Below, in pieces: positions 12,157 to 24,137 of a stretch of DNA of 64,000 nt. The DNA lies in the NCBI GenBank assembly GCA_033439765.1, contig JAULSN010000004.1, positions 134,001-198,000 of the forward strand, read 5' to 3'. Source of the stretch: Lasiosphaeria ovina (lineage: Eukaryota > Ascomycota > Sordariomycetes > Sordariales > Lasiosphaeriaceae). The position numbers and the translations under genes were made by a program. The first letter of the stretch is position 1. Every line of letters starts with the position of its first letter. The notes beneath the pieces were generated by a model, which was not told the DNA's origin, did no database searches, and was given only the letters and a program-made list of their open reading frames with translations.

Positions 12157-13433
12157 TGTGGTGCGAGAATTGTATGTAGTAGGGATATGTTTCTCGCAGG
12201 CAGCGTGTAGCTGCAGTGGTGTGAAGAGGGGTGAAGTGTTCGGCGACATCCACGCGCAGGAAGAGTTGGAAAGAAAGTGGGTTGGCCGTGGTCTGCAACT
12301 CGCGGTCGGGAGAAGGAAGGAAAGGTCGAGGCGCGGGGGTCGCGGGGCAGAGAAAACTGAGGTGTTGCACTCCGTTTTTTTCTTCTTTGGGCGAGGGCGA
12401 GGTCGTGGGGCAGCGTTCTAGTCGGGCCGAGCAGACGCGTTCACGTTTTTCGTGCGGGCGGAAGGTTTCCAGGTCCAGTCCTCGCGGTCGGCGAGACGCT
12501 CCGGGCGCGGGCGCGAGGGGGCAGGCGGGTAACTTTCACAACGAACTCACTTTGTATTGATAGGGACATGATGGAAAATCTCACTCGAGATAATGTCATA
12601 CAGACAAACTTGACTAACCTTCTACTTCTGTCCATTATGTTTTGGTGTGCTCTTGTCCAGTATGGGTCGTGGGCGACAGCTATCGTTACTAGCGTGGAGG
12701 TTGAGGTGACGAGTTGTCGAAGAAAATGTGAGGAGAGGCTGAGAGCGCGCCCAGAGCCTTGGGCCCGGCCAAAAACGCGACCAGGGGTTTCCGGGACGGG
12801 ACGGGACTTTAATGACGTTGCTTTGTGGCGCTTCGCACTACCTTAGGGTTAGGGTCATGCAATCAGCTACCCGGTTTTCTTTATCGTCTTTTATCAGTCC
12901 GGATATTCAGTATTCCGTATGGAATACGGACAGGTGCTCCGTAATCACCGACTTCTAGTATTACGGAGGTCATTGAGTTACGTACGTTCCAGCCTCGATA
13001 CACAAACATGGAAGTCGATACGTAACGCACACGCAACACGCAACAGTACAGAACCAAATCAGTTCTACATTTTCAATTTAGGAAAAAGAACCTAGGTGGG
13101 GAAAAAGGCAAGTCCCATGAACAGAAAACAAAGGGTTATCTCTTGGAAGTGCAAGTGCGGATACTCGCAGCGCAATCCGAGAAGTAAGTGCACACCCTGT
13201 ACATAGCTCCAAGTACCGCACTCATGGACGCATCCCAACGACAAGAACAACAACAGCCAAAGTGTGCAGGGCACCGAAACAACAAACGGACCGCCGAAGA
13301 ATAAAATACCAAGTCTGCCTTTTCGTACTATACAGCCAACGGCTCATTTTTTTTATTCTTTGCTCGAGCTTTAGTTTACCCCGTTACCCCTATATCTGTC
13401 GAACCAAGCCAAACCAGGCCCAAGTCGAACGTC
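12157..13433. other. Intergenic region with telomere-like motif
   Basis: Upstream flank of the SR-rich gene and 3' flank of HDA1. Two tandem TTAGGG units lie at 12843-12854, about 690 nt upstream of the SR-rich start. A short imperfect palindrome built on ATTCCGTATGGAAT sits near 12910. An AATAAA on the minus strand (13352-13357) is a possible polyadenylation signal for HDA1. No gene was recognised. Confidence 0.5.
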
Positions 13434-13545
13434 GTCGAACGTCGAACGTCGAACGTCGAACGTCGAACGTCGAACGTCGAACGTCGAACGTCGAACGTCG
13501 AACGTCGAACGTCGAACGTCGAACGTCGAACGTCGAACGTCGAAA
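13424..13545. repeat. Perfect 7-bp tandem array (GTCGAAC)n
   Basis: Fifteen uninterrupted copies of GTCGAAC run from 13434 to 13538, with one further copy at 13424-13430 and a degenerate unit at the right end. Each unit contributes two CpG sites (about 30 in 105 bp) and alternates the palindromes TCGA and ACGT. The array starts about 55 nt past the HDA1 stop and ahead of an AATAAA, so it probably lies in the HDA1 3' UTR. Its period (7) happens to keep an open frame, but that frame crosses HDA1 antisense and I do not consider it a gene. Confidence 0.95.
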
Positions 13546-13600
13546 GCCAGCTGAGGTGATCCCCTCTCCCGCACTATTACCTACCTACGTACCGGCATCT

Positions 13601-15990
13601 TCAAGCCATTCGATTGTCGTCCTCTGTGGTGTCGCCGTGCTCCTCGGCCACGCAGTCGAGGATCCACTGCTGCGCGTCTCGGGCATGCTGGTTCATCATA
13701 CTAGTCAAGCCGTTGACATTGCTGCGGACGACGTTGCCGAACCGGCGCTTCATCACCTTACGTTTGAGTTCCGGGTCGGTCCAGCAGGCGTGGTCCTTGG
13801 CCACGTAGACGCGCGAGTTGTCCTTGTACCACGCCGAGAGGTCGTGGTCCACGTCCGACTTGACCGGGCGCAGCGCGCCGTTGACGAAGTTGAGCACGCC
13901 TGAGACGCGCGACTTGATATCTGTGTACGCTAGCGGCATAAGTGACCCTTCAATGGCAAGAGCGGTGGCGCTGGGACTGGAATATTCATGGCGGAACACG
14001 TACCTCTGTTGAGCAGCAGAACCTTAACCCCCAAGTAGGCGTTGCCTACGCCCATCAGTATAATGTCGTCTACGCTATCGTACAGCTGGAGGTAGTTATC
14101 CCAAATGTAGCACATGAGCTCCTGGACCTGCGACTGCAATGCGCGCTCATCCATACGGGGAGTGAACGCGTCGGTATCCTATCATCAAGGTCAGTACACG
14201 GCTCAAAGGTTGCGTCGTCTTCGCCTCGTGGCACAACATACTTCGGCATGCGTAATGTAGTGGGGCACGTTGATGTCCATGATACTGAAGCCCCGGGAGA
14301 CGGCCCAGTCGATATATTGGACGACTCCATCAGCCATCCACGCATTATGTGGGTCCATCGAGTTGTCCAGAGGATCTGGTTGTCCGTGCAGCTCAGGCGG
14401 GTCGTGTATGATGACTATTAGCTTCTTGGACGAGTGGATATTCCTCGTGGTCAAGACCTGGTTCTCAAACGACCTGAAAATGATGTCGCGCTGGATGAAC
14501 ATAGGAACCATGCCGAACCTTTCCGAGAGCACCTGGCGCTGTGCGGTGCGGATGAAATCGTGCAGGCGTGAGGCTCCCTGACCCAGCATGTCATGCGTGT
14601 CGACGACACCAGGCCGCATGCACTCCCAATAGGGCGCCTGGTGAGCCTGGACCTTAGCCAGCAATCGGGCGGCGTCCCTATTGATGCGCGGGATATGCAT
14701 AGTCGGTGGCGGCTCGCTCATGAGCGTGCGGGCCACGGCAAGGGCCGATTTGGAGATGGCCTCAAGGTTATATCCGCCCTCCAGGCAGACGGCGACCTTT
14801 CCGTTCGCCAGAGACATGAGCATGTGCGTCATGTGGGCATAGCAGGACGGCGTCACAAAGCAGCCCCCCAGTTCGTCTCCGGCGGCCGCGTCGAAACCCG
14901 CCGAGATGATGACAAGGTCCGGGCCGAACTCTTGGGCGATTGGCATAACGATCCTCTGAAAAGCTGCCATGTACTCGCCGTCGCCCATGCCCTGGTCGTG
15001 CCAGCCGATGTTGACGTTCTTGCCCAGGCCAACCCCCGCGCCGCAGTTCTCAATGCCACCATCTGGCGTCATGGGGTTGTCGGGTTTGCCGGGATAGAAT
15101 GTGCCGTTATTGTATACATGGATAGATATATATAGGATGTTGGGGTCCTCGTAGAACATGTTCTGAATTCCGTTTCCGTGGTGGACGTCCCAGTCCAGGA
15201 TGAGGATCTTGCGACACAGCTCGGGAAAATCGGCCTGACAGACCTTGGCCGCGACAGGGACGTTGTTGAAGAGGCAGAACCCCATGGGGGCATCATATTC
15301 TGCGTGATGGCCCGGGGGACGAATAATGGCAAAGGCATTCTTGACGATGCTGGCAACGACGCTCTTGCATGTCTCGATGGCCCCGCCGGCCGAGATGAGC
15401 GAAGCCTCAAAAGTCAAGCTGCCGACGTACAGCGAGTCCCTGCCCTGGTCCATGACAGTCGAGATGCGGCGGAGCTCCTCTGTTGGTTTTTGGGACAGCT
15501 CCTCGACCCATGTGAAGTGGGTTGGGCTATGCACGAGGCAGATCTCTTCTTTTGTCGCCTCGCGCGCGGGGATGCGCCACATGTACTTTGTCGGTTGGTT
15601 TTGGGTGATCTTCAAGAGGTCTACGTCTGAGCCTGTATATACGAGGCCGCCCCTCTTAAACGTGGCCATGATGTGCTCGATCCGCGACGGGTCTTCGGGG
15701 TGGTGGGGGTTTGGCCCAAAGTCGGCGTTAGCGTGGAGCTTCATCCTGTCATCGTAGCAACACCCTGTCGGGAGCAGTCGCCGTTGGCGCACGTCTGGCT
15801 GGTAGCCTATGAGCCCCAGGTCTTCATCCTCGTCCGCTGCATCGTCGTCCAGGCTCTGCCCATTCGACGTCATCACGGACCCCTCCAGTGCCGTAGGGTC
15901 CTGGAAGCCGTTCGTGGCCGCAGTGCCGTCCACTGTGGCCATGTGGTGGTCTTCACCCTCCATGACGATGTCGGTATCGGGCTCCTCCAT
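13601..15990 (-). CDS. hda1: Class II histone deacetylase (HDA1/Clr3 type)
   Basis: Zn-dependent lysine deacetylase acting on histone tails in chromatin silencing. Three exons (15990-14242, 14178-14004, 13920-13601) with introns of 63 and 83 nt give 747 aa. After an acidic, disordered N terminus (about 1-60) comes the deacetylase fold: RPPGHHAE at 224-231 (catalytic His pair), DWDVHHGNG at 266-274 (metal ligands), SAGFD near 363-367 and EGGYN at 404-408 (catalytic Tyr region). The C-terminal third matches the Arb2-like region found in HDA1/Clr3 orthologues. All catalytic positions I can check are intact, so activity is expected. In Neurospora and fission yeast the orthologue works with HP1 and chromodomain partners. 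A chromodomain gene lies 9.6 kb away, but proximity alone proves nothing. Confidence 0.95.
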
Positions 15991-17806
15991 TGAGCCTTAC
16001 AGTTGGCGGACCAGCTACTTTCTAGGGATTTGAAAGCGTTTGCTTCTGACGCACGGTGTGCTGTTTCCCAGTCAGCGCGGGCAGCTTCGCTTGAGGCAAA
16101 ACAGTAAACAGGCCAGTCAACAAAGAAGAGAATCCGGGTGCGCGCAGATTATTACATGGGTGAAGTCGTCATGAGAGAGCCGGAGCAACGTGCAGGCAGA
16201 GAGGATTGCAGAGCGGGTCGTGGTTGCAAAAAACAAATAATATATCTAAAAGAGAAGTAGCAGCGCTAGCAAGAGCCACCTAAGTTGACTGGGACGAGGA
16301 GTGAGAGTGTAATCTGGTAGGGTAGGTGTGGTGTGGTGTGTGGTGTGTGCAGTGCAGTGCTGTGCTGGCGAAGTCGAAGACACGCGAGCTAACGTGAGAC
16401 TGAAACCACGTCTATGGCCCGCGCACGCCTCAGGACGCTCACAATCAACACCCGATCCGGTATCCACTTCGGATCCGTCATGTCAACATGAGAGAGTCCC
16501 AGACGCGGTTCGACAGCTGAGGTTCCTGGCGCCGGCCGGGCCTGCCCTGCCATGCCCTCTGGCCAAAGGAAGAGAACGGACGGGATGAGGCAGGGCACAG
16601 CCAGCCGTGGCAGGCAGAGACAGCGTTGACCTACCCGACCTCAGACCCTCCTCGTCCGGCCCAGTCTCGTTCCGTCCTCGATCGCGCATGCGCCCAGCAG
16701 CAGTAGAGTTGGGCTGAGAGAGATGCCAGTCGCAAGCGCCATGTGCACCACACCCAGGCCGGGCGCGTGACTAGACGGACGGTACATGGAAGAGATGGAC
16801 GCGAGCCGTGATACATCCGCCCCCGGTGCGGGACGTGGTGGAAGGGAAGGTAGAGAGAAGGGTAGAATGGTGAATGTGACGGGCCCCCATGTTTAGATAT
16901 GTTTATATTTACACGCAGCGCAGTCGGCCAAAGCAGAAGGACTTCCTCTTCTTTGGTCGCATGCATGCTGCGCGCTCGTGCTCGTGTCAGAGGGAACGGC
17001 GGGCGCATAAGTCACCTCACACACGACACGCAGGCCGAGCCGTCCATTGATTGACAAGAAAGCCAAAAAAAGGAAAAAAAGGAAAAGTCGGCTGCATACC
17101 GTGAGCTAGCGAAGCAATCAGAGTTGTTGGCGTGGCACCATCGCCTCGTCCGAGGACTGAGAAGGTGTATTCCGTAGATGGTGCTTTAATTCCAGTGGAG
17201 GTTGAATGGAGCTGACTTGATGAGTGCTAAGGAACCTGGGCTGGGATTGCATTCAATGTGTGTTTGGCGACAAGGTCCCTGAAAGGCAAAGCTAACCCAG
17301 CCATTTGGTTGGCGGCAAAAACGTCGCCTCCCTTAACCCTCCCGCCAGTCCCCACTGGCCGTGGACGAGCGCCCAGCACAGCATCAAGGGACGACGTATA
17401 TCGGCGTATTTGCAGAAATAAAACCGTTCCCTTTCCTCCAATGTCCAAGGACTGAATTGGGTCACGCTTCTAGGAAATTTATAGCACGATGAAAACGAGT
17501 GCATTTTAGCAGGATGGATGTTATAAGCTAGGTATCTACTTTATGCTACATGATACGTACATTATTCTAATTATTCTAAAGAAAAGAAGTAAAACAGAAT
17601 CGAACATGCCTGGGCGTTTGTCCGAACATCGTAGCCCATTTCGTCCCTTATATTCTGTACTCTGACCAAAAAAACACGCAAACACAATCGCCACCGAGCA
17701 GTAGTCCTGACTTACTGGACACTGACTCGTCAAATCTGACATATTCATGCCATTTCATATCCCGTCTTGAACACAACCACGAGCTCAACACGGAGACGAG
17801 CCATGC
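15991..17806. other. Intergenic region, HDA1 upstream sequence
   Basis: 1.8 kb holding the promoter of HDA1 and the 3' flank of the F-box gene. A (GTGTG)n-rich stretch occurs at 16325-16370. Frames on either strand lack recognisable motifs. Confidence 0.5.
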
Positions 17807-19149
17807 TCAGGAGCTCGGAACCAGCCTTCCCACGGGGACAGTCGCTAAAATGTACATTGCGCGGGGGAAAACAAAGTGATGCGTTCCCTTGCCAGCATCG
17901 TGACTGTATGTGGCTCGAAGTCTTTCCGTTGCAGCCTTTCTGTGATCAATAATGCCCCCGTACCGCCGAGGGAAGCCAGACGATGAAGGGAAATACATGC
18001 CAGGCTCGAGAGCATCGTCTCCGTTCTCGGCCACGAGCATTTTCTCACGCTCCCAGAGAACAACTTCGATCGCTTGGGTGAACATTTCGATCGAGTCCTC
18101 AATGAACGGGTTCCTGAGCCGGACAAACTGGATAACGCTCGTCTTAGTCGCGTACCGGTGCCGATGAACTAGTAGGTGGAGGATGTCTTCTGGGCACAGC
18201 TTCATGATGGTGGCGAGAATATGGTCATTCTCGATGGGGTCGCCCCAGCCAATGCGGGCAGCCTCGGCTCTGCTCAGCGTATTACCCTACAATATTGTCA
18301 GCGGTGAGCTACGGCACCAGACGCTGGGACACTTACCGACTGTTCCCGGACATGGACAATCGAAGGACATATCTCCATGCTCACGGCTGCTCGGATAGTC
18401 TGCCACATGTCAAAAAGCTCATGCAGCTGCGTCGTCGAGAACTTTCGAACAAAGTTACATCGCACATCCGGGCTCTCTGGGCGCCTAAGCCAGAAGCGAT
18501 GGAGGTCCTCTGTGCCCTCAAAGTGGTAGCTGCTATGAAAGTAGCGAGAGAATCGCCACCACGTGTACAACCCCTGTCGCAGGCGCTGGCGCTCATGGGG
18601 ACGGAGCGTACGACTGTGTTGCGGATGGTAAACGAAGCGCAGACGCTGAAACTCGACTTCCCATTGTTTGATGGTCCGGCAGAGTCTGAGCACTCTCGTC
18701 AGGCCCTCCTTCAGGGACAGACTTGTCGTCCAACGGTCAGGAACCCCGTCGTCGTTGCTGCCACCTCCAATGAGGTGGACAGAACTGTCATTACAAGCAC
18801 TTGGCAGAACGACCCCAGAACTACGCCTGCACATCAACTGACCGCCGAAACGGACATCACCGTCGTGGAAAAGGTCAAAGGCGGACACTAAGTTCGAAGA
18901 GCATACGTCAAAGACGCGGAAAAACGCCTCTGCTGGCGAGAAGTCGCGCTCAATGGTGGGTCTAAGAATGTCGGCCCAATTGGTCTGAACGATCTTCCTG
19001 AGGTACTTGCTGACACGCATCACCTGGATCAGAGAGTCGTCATCCACATTCGAGAGTATCTCATTGATAGTCTCGACGGGGAGAGCCTCAAGGGTGCAGG
19101 TTCTAGCAGAGTAGGCCATCTGCCGATCTTCGATAACAGGTACCGACAT
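17807..19149 (-). CDS. F-box-like protein of unknown target
   Basis: Two exons (19149-18337 and 18286-17807) joined in phase 0 across a 50-nt intron (GTAAGT donor, TAG acceptor) give 430 aa. Residues about 17-60 match the F-box pattern: LEALPVETINEILSN, then a conserved hydrophobic helix (LIQVMRVSKYLRKIV). This suggests a substrate adaptor of an SCF ubiquitin ligase. The rest (Trp, Arg and Phe rich) has no WD40 or leucine-rich repeats that I can see and resembles the large class of lineage-specific fungal F-box proteins. The first ATG may be either 19149 or the second Met 10 residues later. The partner and substrate cannot be told. Confidence 0.75.
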
Positions 19150-21243
19150 GGTGGAAGCTGGTGTTGCTGATTCTGGGGACAGATTCGCTAGTCAGAGCTT
19201 GCCTGGAAACCAACAATACGGCCATGAAGGATAAGGTAAAGATGGCTTGTCACAATGGTAATTGTCAAGGGAGTTGAGGTTGGTGTCTAGAGCCGTGAAG
19301 ATATCGCATCCTACAAGAAGGAAGACAGGCTCAAATCCGCAGCCCAGGCACAGGTGAAGTCAGGGCCAAGTTCGCGGAAGTCAGAAGCTCTACAGATAAG
19401 AGCGTGACTCTCGTCGACGATGGCCCGATTCTTGGTACGCTTTGTTTGTGTAGGTAATAATGGGTATACCGAAATAATGAGTGAGGACGGAGGATTTGTT
19501 ACGGTAGTACGAGTACAAGAAATATTGGGGCTCAGGCCGTCGAAACCGAGGTAGACCCAAAGATTTGGCGAAAACGGGAAATATTGAAATTCCGGTCCCA
19601 ATGTAAAGAACGGTAGGTCTAGTAGAAAAGTGGAATGAGAAATAAAGTAGTAAGTTACCTGGCTGTTGTGCCGATAGGCGTCGTGCAACAAGTCGGGTTG
19701 AGGTAGAAGACGACGGCGCTTCGTCGACAGGGGTGCGTGTGTGAAGAGGGAGGGCGGGGGTCGGGGGCCACATGGGATACTATGGCAGCTCGAACGCGGA
19801 AGGAACAGAGAGTCCAAACAGCAGTGTCGGTGTCGAAGGAAGGTACGTGAACGTCGCGTGTGGGGCCGTCTGGTCGCGTCCTCGCGTCCTCAAGTCGAGC
19901 CTGCCTGTAAAGCACCCAATATGCGCGCTGCACACGCACAAACAACAGCACTGCACAGTGAAGCGCAAGCCGTTAGATGGGATGGATATTGTCTGGATTA
20001 CGAGTAAGCCTGCTGCCCTGCTGGTCTAACATGCCCATAACGTCCACCGAGAAAGGGAGGTGACTCACCAGACCAAGTCTGCCAACAACACACTTAATCC
20101 GTCACGTCGCCCGTGCTCCGGGGGACGATATCACAGAGTCTAAAGGGGCGTCCTTTAATGCTCCGTTTCTCTGTCTTTCTTCTGACAGCCAGCCAGATAG
20201 ACAGATACTTGGTTTCTGACACTGGCTCTCACTCACTCACACACTCTCACACCTCAAATGGGAGAGAATCGGTCCTCAGCAGCAGCAAAGGGGAGCCGGT
20301 AGAGACTAATTCTGTCTACCAGAGCTCACACCAAAGCCGGAAAGCCGAGGCGTCAACGTTCGCGGGACTCTAAGCTGCGTCCACCCCGACGTTGGGGCTA
20401 TTATGGGGGGGGGAGGGGTGGTGTTTGGTGCTGGTGCTGCAGACGGTGCCACGAGGCATCGAAAGCACGTCTGGAGTTTCTGACTTGGTCGCCATTGTCG
20501 CCGGTGTAGAGACGCGTCGGGGGCGTGGTTGAGCCATACTAGGTGGTGTCTGAGCCTTGGTGATGCTTGGAAGGGAGGGGAAGGAAGAACGGAGGGACGT
20601 CTGTTTATGTACGTCCGGGCTACTGCGTACTACGTAAGCCAAATGTTATCATCTCGATCCCCCAGGCGAGACTCGGAAATGAATCAGCCAGCCATGGGTG
20701 CGCGCCTTGCTTTTGCCGGGGTCCGTGCTTTCGTTGCACAAGGGGGAGGACCAATTTGGGGTCAACGCCAAGATGTCGTGCTGCTGCCAATTGTTTGGGC
20801 TTTCCTCTCCAGAGTCCAGGTTCAATTCCTTGACTTGCTAAAGAGGCAAAAATTCAAGGAATTCGATAAGATATTGTTTTAAAACACCAAAACGTCAAGT
20901 AATAGGTAGATTTGCTTCATCTTCAAATCCATATGACCCTATAAGAACGTTGACCGTACGAAGTGTCTCACCCCTGAACTGAAATAAAACACAACTCCCT
21001 GTCATGTCTTCAAACCGCAAAGAACGGGATTAGGCCTTGACAGTGAACACTTGTGCAAGACGAAAATTTTGGGGGTATATTTCCCTTGTTCACGGAGGAA
21101 CTAACTCTCTTTTCCCACTTACCTAGCCGGTCAGTTGCTCCTCCAGCAAGGGCACCGACCTACCCAATAAATGCACATCACTGCAACGCCACGTGAGGGT
21201 CGCATTGTTCCAAGCCAGCCCACCGTTTTCATTACCAAGAAAT
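19150..21243. other. Intergenic region, no gene recognised
   Basis: 2.1 kb between the F-box gene and the 3' end of BRX1. Overlapping random frames only. A GGTTCAATTCC word (20819-20829) resembles a Pol III B box, but the flanks do not fold as a tRNA. Confidence 0.45.
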
Positions 21244-22409
21244 CTAAGCAAACACAGCCCGTGTGTCCAGAGCGTCGACAGTCTTCGCTGCCCCGCTCGG
21301 CAAGAGGCCCAAGTTCCCTCTCTTGGCCAGATGATCCCGCTGCTGCTCCGCTCTCGCGTTGTGCCGTCCGGCCTTGGATCTCCGCAGGTCTGAGCGGACC
21401 TGGTTTGGCGAGACGAAGCGCTTGTTCTCGTGGATGATGGGCCCGCCAAAGGCTCCTTCCTGTATCACGATGGGCGTGAGCACGAACCGGGGCCCGATTT
21501 CGACGAGGCTGACGTCCGTCTCCTTTTCGCTTCCGGCCTTTGTCTTCCCCGCCTTGTCTGCCTCCTTCTCGTCCTCGCCCTCGCCCTTAGTCTTTTCCAC
21601 TTCCCTGACCTCGTAGTTCCGGATCCAGATCTTGCCGTCTACCACGCTGAAGCCCATGACGTGGTCGATGAACGGCTTGGACTTGCGCGCCCCCTGTGGC
21701 ACGCCGAACATGTGCAAAAACAGCTCCTTGATCACCTTGAGGTGCGGCTCCTGCTCAAACGCCAGGTCGAACGAGAGGACCGGCCTTGAGCCCTTGAGGC
21801 AGTTTCCTGTGAAGTGAAGCTCCTCCATTGTGTGCACTAGGGGAAGCACGCGCGCTCTGGTCAGCAAAACAGAACCACAACAGCAAAGCAAACCCGAAAG
21901 GGCGAGGAGGAGAAAGCTCTGGCTCACAGTTTTGCGCGTGGAACTTGACCGTCGGACCATTGGGCACCTTGCTGAACCAAATGTAGAGATCCTTGCCCTT
22001 GCGCGCCTCGAAGAACATGACGTTGTTGCAGTTGTAGAGCTCCGCCAGCTCGTTCAACTGGTACAGCTTGGATTTGGAGTCGAACTTGACATCTTTGCGC
22101 GAGTGCGGGAGCATCGCTGCTAGGTCGTTGAGGAGATGGCGGTGTCTGCGTGCGCAAACCAGACAGTCAATTACCACGCCCTAAAAAAGACAGCACACTC
22201 GCCATGACGCGCTTGTACGTGAAGAGATAGACAGAGAGAAGGCAAAGAGAAACCTCGCAGCACAACACTAACCTGTACGTTACGCCTCTAGACGAGAGAA
22301 TGAGGACCTTCTGCTTGTTTCTCTTGGCGCCTGGGGTGCCGCTGCCGTTCTTGTCGCCATCCGCATCCTTTGCGCCCGGCTTGGATAGGGTTTTGTATAC
22401 GGCGGCCAT
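21244..22409 (-). CDS. BRX1: Ribosome biogenesis protein BRX1
   Basis: Brix-domain factor needed for 27S pre-rRNA processing and 60S subunit assembly in the nucleolus. Exons 22409-22273, 22145-21928 and 21836-21244 give 315 aa. Introns of 127 and 91 nt have GTTAGT and GTGAGC donors, and each junction restores a family motif (SSRGVTYR|HRHLLNDL and HAQN|LHTMEEL). Recognisable conserved runs are LLNDLAAMLPHSRKD, ELYNCNNVMFFEARK, TGNCLKGSRPVLSFD, ARKSKPFIDHVM and LVEIGPRFVLTPI, all at yeast-like spacing. A charged Lys/Glu insertion (about 21510-21600) separates the last two blocks. The C-terminal tail is basic. The start at 22409 is preferred over an upstream Met because the next residues begin the conserved N terminus. 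Confidence 0.96.
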
Positions 22410-23143
22410 GTTGTCTGGTGGGATCTGAGAAATTTCAAACACAAGAGGAGGATATAGAGCGTGCAGCTCGTGGAGATGGCGTCCTGGCGCCAATCTGGGT
22501 TAAAAAAAGTTCGAGAACTTGCTCTCGATCTGCCCATGCCCCACTTGCAGATAAGCGCGTTATCTTAGCGGGATTCCCAAAGGCGGTGTCCCCCAAGCCC
22601 CCATGTCCCCAGAAGAGCGAACAAGACCCCCTCAAGATTCCCAATTTTGCTCGTGACTCGCTACGTTATTTCTAGTGTATCATGGTAGGCAAGCTCGCAA
22701 GGTAAGGTACCCAGTAGGTAGATAAAGGTCTTTGTACCAATGGAGAGCCATGAGATTCTGGAAACGTGGTTTTGATACTATCTTGGTTCGTCTCTCATCT
22801 CACTCGCGACCGGCCTGTAATTTATACACCCTTTGCAATCCCATGACGAACATACACAGCACCGGGATTGGCAAAATAGAATTATGAAATCATGAAAGTA
22901 TGAAAACGGTATTGTCCCAGAGTTCATTTGACCGAGTGCCTCGTAGTCATAAACGAGTTATTGCCGAAAAAAACAATTGCGATATCCCGACAGAAAGGAG
23001 AAGAGCAAAAGGAAGGCCTAAACGACTCCTAAAATCCCCCCCAGAGTCATAATAACCTGATCGAGGCTGGCAGATCCATATCCCGATTCTGCTAAAAGGC
23101 CCCTCACACAAAGCACATTTATGACGCCATGCATTCATCCCGA
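22410..23143. other. BRX1 upstream region and Rab11 3' flank
   Basis: About 730 bp. AAAAAAAGTT lies at 22503-22512, 94 nt upstream of the BRX1 start. The same word occurs in the TSR1/UTP7 divergent promoter. No gene was recognised. Confidence 0.5.
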
Positions 23144-24137
23144 TTAACAGCAACCCTTCGTTTGTGCGTCTGGTGCGGCATTCGATTTCCCGATATCGAG
23201 GGCTTGTCCGCTAGAATTATATGACTTGTCGCCGTCGGCGCCGTTACCCTGGTCGAGCGCCTTGCTACTCACGATTCTGTATATTTCTACACACGCCAAG
23301 TTTTAGTCATACGATACTGAAAAGTCCGACATCAGCGTCGGGGAACTACATACCAGTCAAGATGTTTTGGAAGGAAAGCTCGACGTTGGTGGCATCGAGT
23401 GCTGACGTCTCGATGAATGACAAGTTATTCTCGCCTGTAGCCGCTCGGGTTAGCCGGTTGTAGACTCGGGGACCAAGGGCGCGCCTTAGAGAAAGCGGTG
23501 TAGGCTCGACGCACTGGCAAAGTTTTTGGCGTCCTCTGTGGGCACAGCCCTCAGGTGTCGCTGATCGCTCTTGTTGCCCACCAGCATGATGACGATGTTC
23601 GTATCGGCGTGGTCCCGCAACTCCTTGAGCCATCGCGACACGTTGTCGTAGGTCGAGGCCTTGCTGATGTCGTAGACAAGAAGGGCGCCGACAGCGCCCC
23701 GGTAATAGGCAGAGGTGATGGCGCGATACCGTTCTTGACCCGCAGTGTCCCAAATCTGTGCCTTGATCGTCTTGTCGTCGACCTGGATCGACCTGGTGGC
23801 AAACTCAACACCGATTGTGGACTTGGAATCGAGGTTGAACTCGTTGCGGGTGAAACGGCTGAGCAGGTTGGATTTTCCGACGCCCGAGTCGCCGATTAAG
23901 ACAACTAATAAAAGGCGGCCGAGTTAGCTGGGCCCGATGCATGTGTGCCGGCGCCGACGCCGACGCGCGCACAGCCTCGCCGGCCTTCACGATGGGGCAC
24001 GTAGATGGATACCTTTGAATAAGAACTGTCGGAGCTTGTCGTCAGCGCACTGTCGCGAGCCTGGAGAGGGGGCGCGAGAAAGGAATTCTGGGAAGCAATA
24101 GAAGAGAGCTGCTTACATCGTACTCGTCGTTAGCCAT
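23144..24137 (-). CDS. Rab11/Ypt3-type small GTPase
   Basis: Vesicle-traffic GTPase of the Rab11/Ypt31 group, acting in late Golgi and recycling transport to the growing hyphal tip. Five exons (24137-24117, 24025-24013, 23904-23515, 23434-23354 and 23286-23144) give 215 aa. Every junction keeps the frame and rebuilds a conserved motif, and the second exon is only 13 nt. Motifs: GDSGVGKS (P-loop), TIGVEFATR (switch I), WDTAGQE (switch II), NKSDL and [11 protein letters not shown] (base recognition). The last residues are GCC, a double-Cys site for geranylgeranylation. Many introns near the 5' end, including tiny exons, are typical of fungal Rab genes. Assignment to Rab11 rather than Rab2 or Rab8 rests on [16 protein letters not shown] and the [15 protein letters not shown] block. 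Confidence 0.95.

Noticed and set aside
13262..13903. Open frame of 213 codons with VERRTSN repeats across the heptamer array
   Set aside because: The repeat simply lacks stops in any frame (period 7), and the rest of the frame is antisense to HDA1 exons.
19311..19951. Minus-strand frames upstream of the F-box gene
   Set aside because: Low-complexity Ser/Pro/His translation in three frames at once; more like chance in a C-rich upstream region.
20780..20850. Possible tRNA around GGTTCAATTCC
   Set aside because: The T stem pairs only in part and no matching acceptor stem or A box lies at tRNA distance.
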